Below are positions 12,901 through 13,024 of a stretch of 13,024 bases of DNA, piece by piece. The notes below the pieces were generated by a model. That model did not search any database, had not been told where the DNA came from, and was given only the letters and a program-made list of their open reading frames with translations. Position 1 is the first letter of the stretch, and each line of letters starts with the position of its first letter. Both the position numbers and the translations under genes were made by a program. Origin of the DNA: Deltaproteobacteria bacterium (GTDB lineage: Bacteria; Desulfobacterota; SM23-61); NCBI GenBank assembly GCA_026388915.1, contig JAPLIW010000454.1, positions 1 through 13,024 on the forward strand. The letters run 5' to 3'.

Positions 12901-13024
12901 ATGTTCAAGAAGATCCTGGTTCCCCTGGACGGTTCGAAATTAGCCGAGGGAATCGTCCCCCGAGTGGAGTGGCTGGCCAAGATCCATGACGGTGAAGTCA
13001 CCCTGATCCGGGTGGCTCTGGCCC
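12901..13024 (+). CDS. universal stress protein (UspA family), cut by the window edge
   Basis: Only the first 41 codons are visible. MFKKILVPLDGS is the classical UspA opening, with the nucleotide-binding aspartate at position 10, followed by an amphipathic helix (EGIVPRVEWLAKI) and strand 2 (VTLIRVALA). AAAGGAGG stands 6 nt before the ATG, and the gene starts 17 bp after the permease stop, so it is probably co-transcribed. In Halomonas the UspA-type protein TeaD is encoded beside a TRAP transporter and affects its activity; a similar role here is inference. Confidence 0.88.
   Translation, partial: MFKKILVPLDGSKLAEGIVPRVEWLAKIHDGEVTLIRVALA

Overview
The window looks like chromosomal DNA from an anaerobic bacterium of the former Deltaproteobacteria (Desulfobacterota or Syntrophia-like). 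That assignment is inference. It rests on a glutaryl-CoA dehydrogenase of the kind known from Desulfococcus, a minimal biotin carrier, a TAXI-type TRAP transporter with DUF1850, a methyltransferase-type URO-D protein, an ExeA-like ATPase, and many short palindromic intergenic repeats. No rRNA, tRNA or CRISPR array was seen, and no transposase or phage gene.

Layout. Positions 1-294 hold no convincing gene, only a pyrimidine-rich repetitive stretch. A secreted multidomain protein (FnIII, BACON, InlB-like repeat, malectin-like; 295-1626, +) converges on a minus-strand block. That block comprises an ExeA/GspA-type AAA ATPase with a membrane segment, LysM and SPOR-like domains (1738-3498), a URO-D/MtaA-type methyltransferase (3649-4689) and an AtoE-type short-chain fatty acid transporter (4801-6180). 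The 840 bp divergent gap 6181-7021 has no gene. It carries a promoter for each side and a 131-bp MITE-like element with terminal inverted repeats and a perfect 8-bp target duplication.

The rest reads rightward: stand-alone biotinyl-domain protein (7022-7237), glutaryl-CoA dehydrogenase-like enzyme (7374-8531), a terminator hairpin, a class III CoA-transferase that has lost most of its middle (8768-9229), TAXI binding protein (9406-10392), DUF1850 protein (10437-10928), fused TRAP permease (10928-12883) and the start of a universal stress protein (12901 to the edge).

How the genes may work together. The dehydrogenase keeps the arginine expected to bind the distal carboxylate of glutaryl-CoA. 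It has valine where decarboxylating enzymes have tyrosine, which is the signature of non-decarboxylating glutaryl-CoA dehydrogenases. The biotin protein just upstream would then be the carrier of a glutaconyl-CoA decarboxylase, whose other subunits are not in this window. The CoA-transferase family includes enzymes that activate dicarboxylates, and the TAXI-TRAP system could import the acid. A locus for uptake and fermentation of a dicarboxylate such as glutarate is therefore plausible but unproven, and its CoA-transferase appears to be broken.

The most unusual non-coding feature is a family of intergenic hairpins built from the unit AGCTCATAGCAAT, present three times (1625-1728, 4703-4798, 7261-7357). 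A related-looking but different hairpin lies at 9233-9384.
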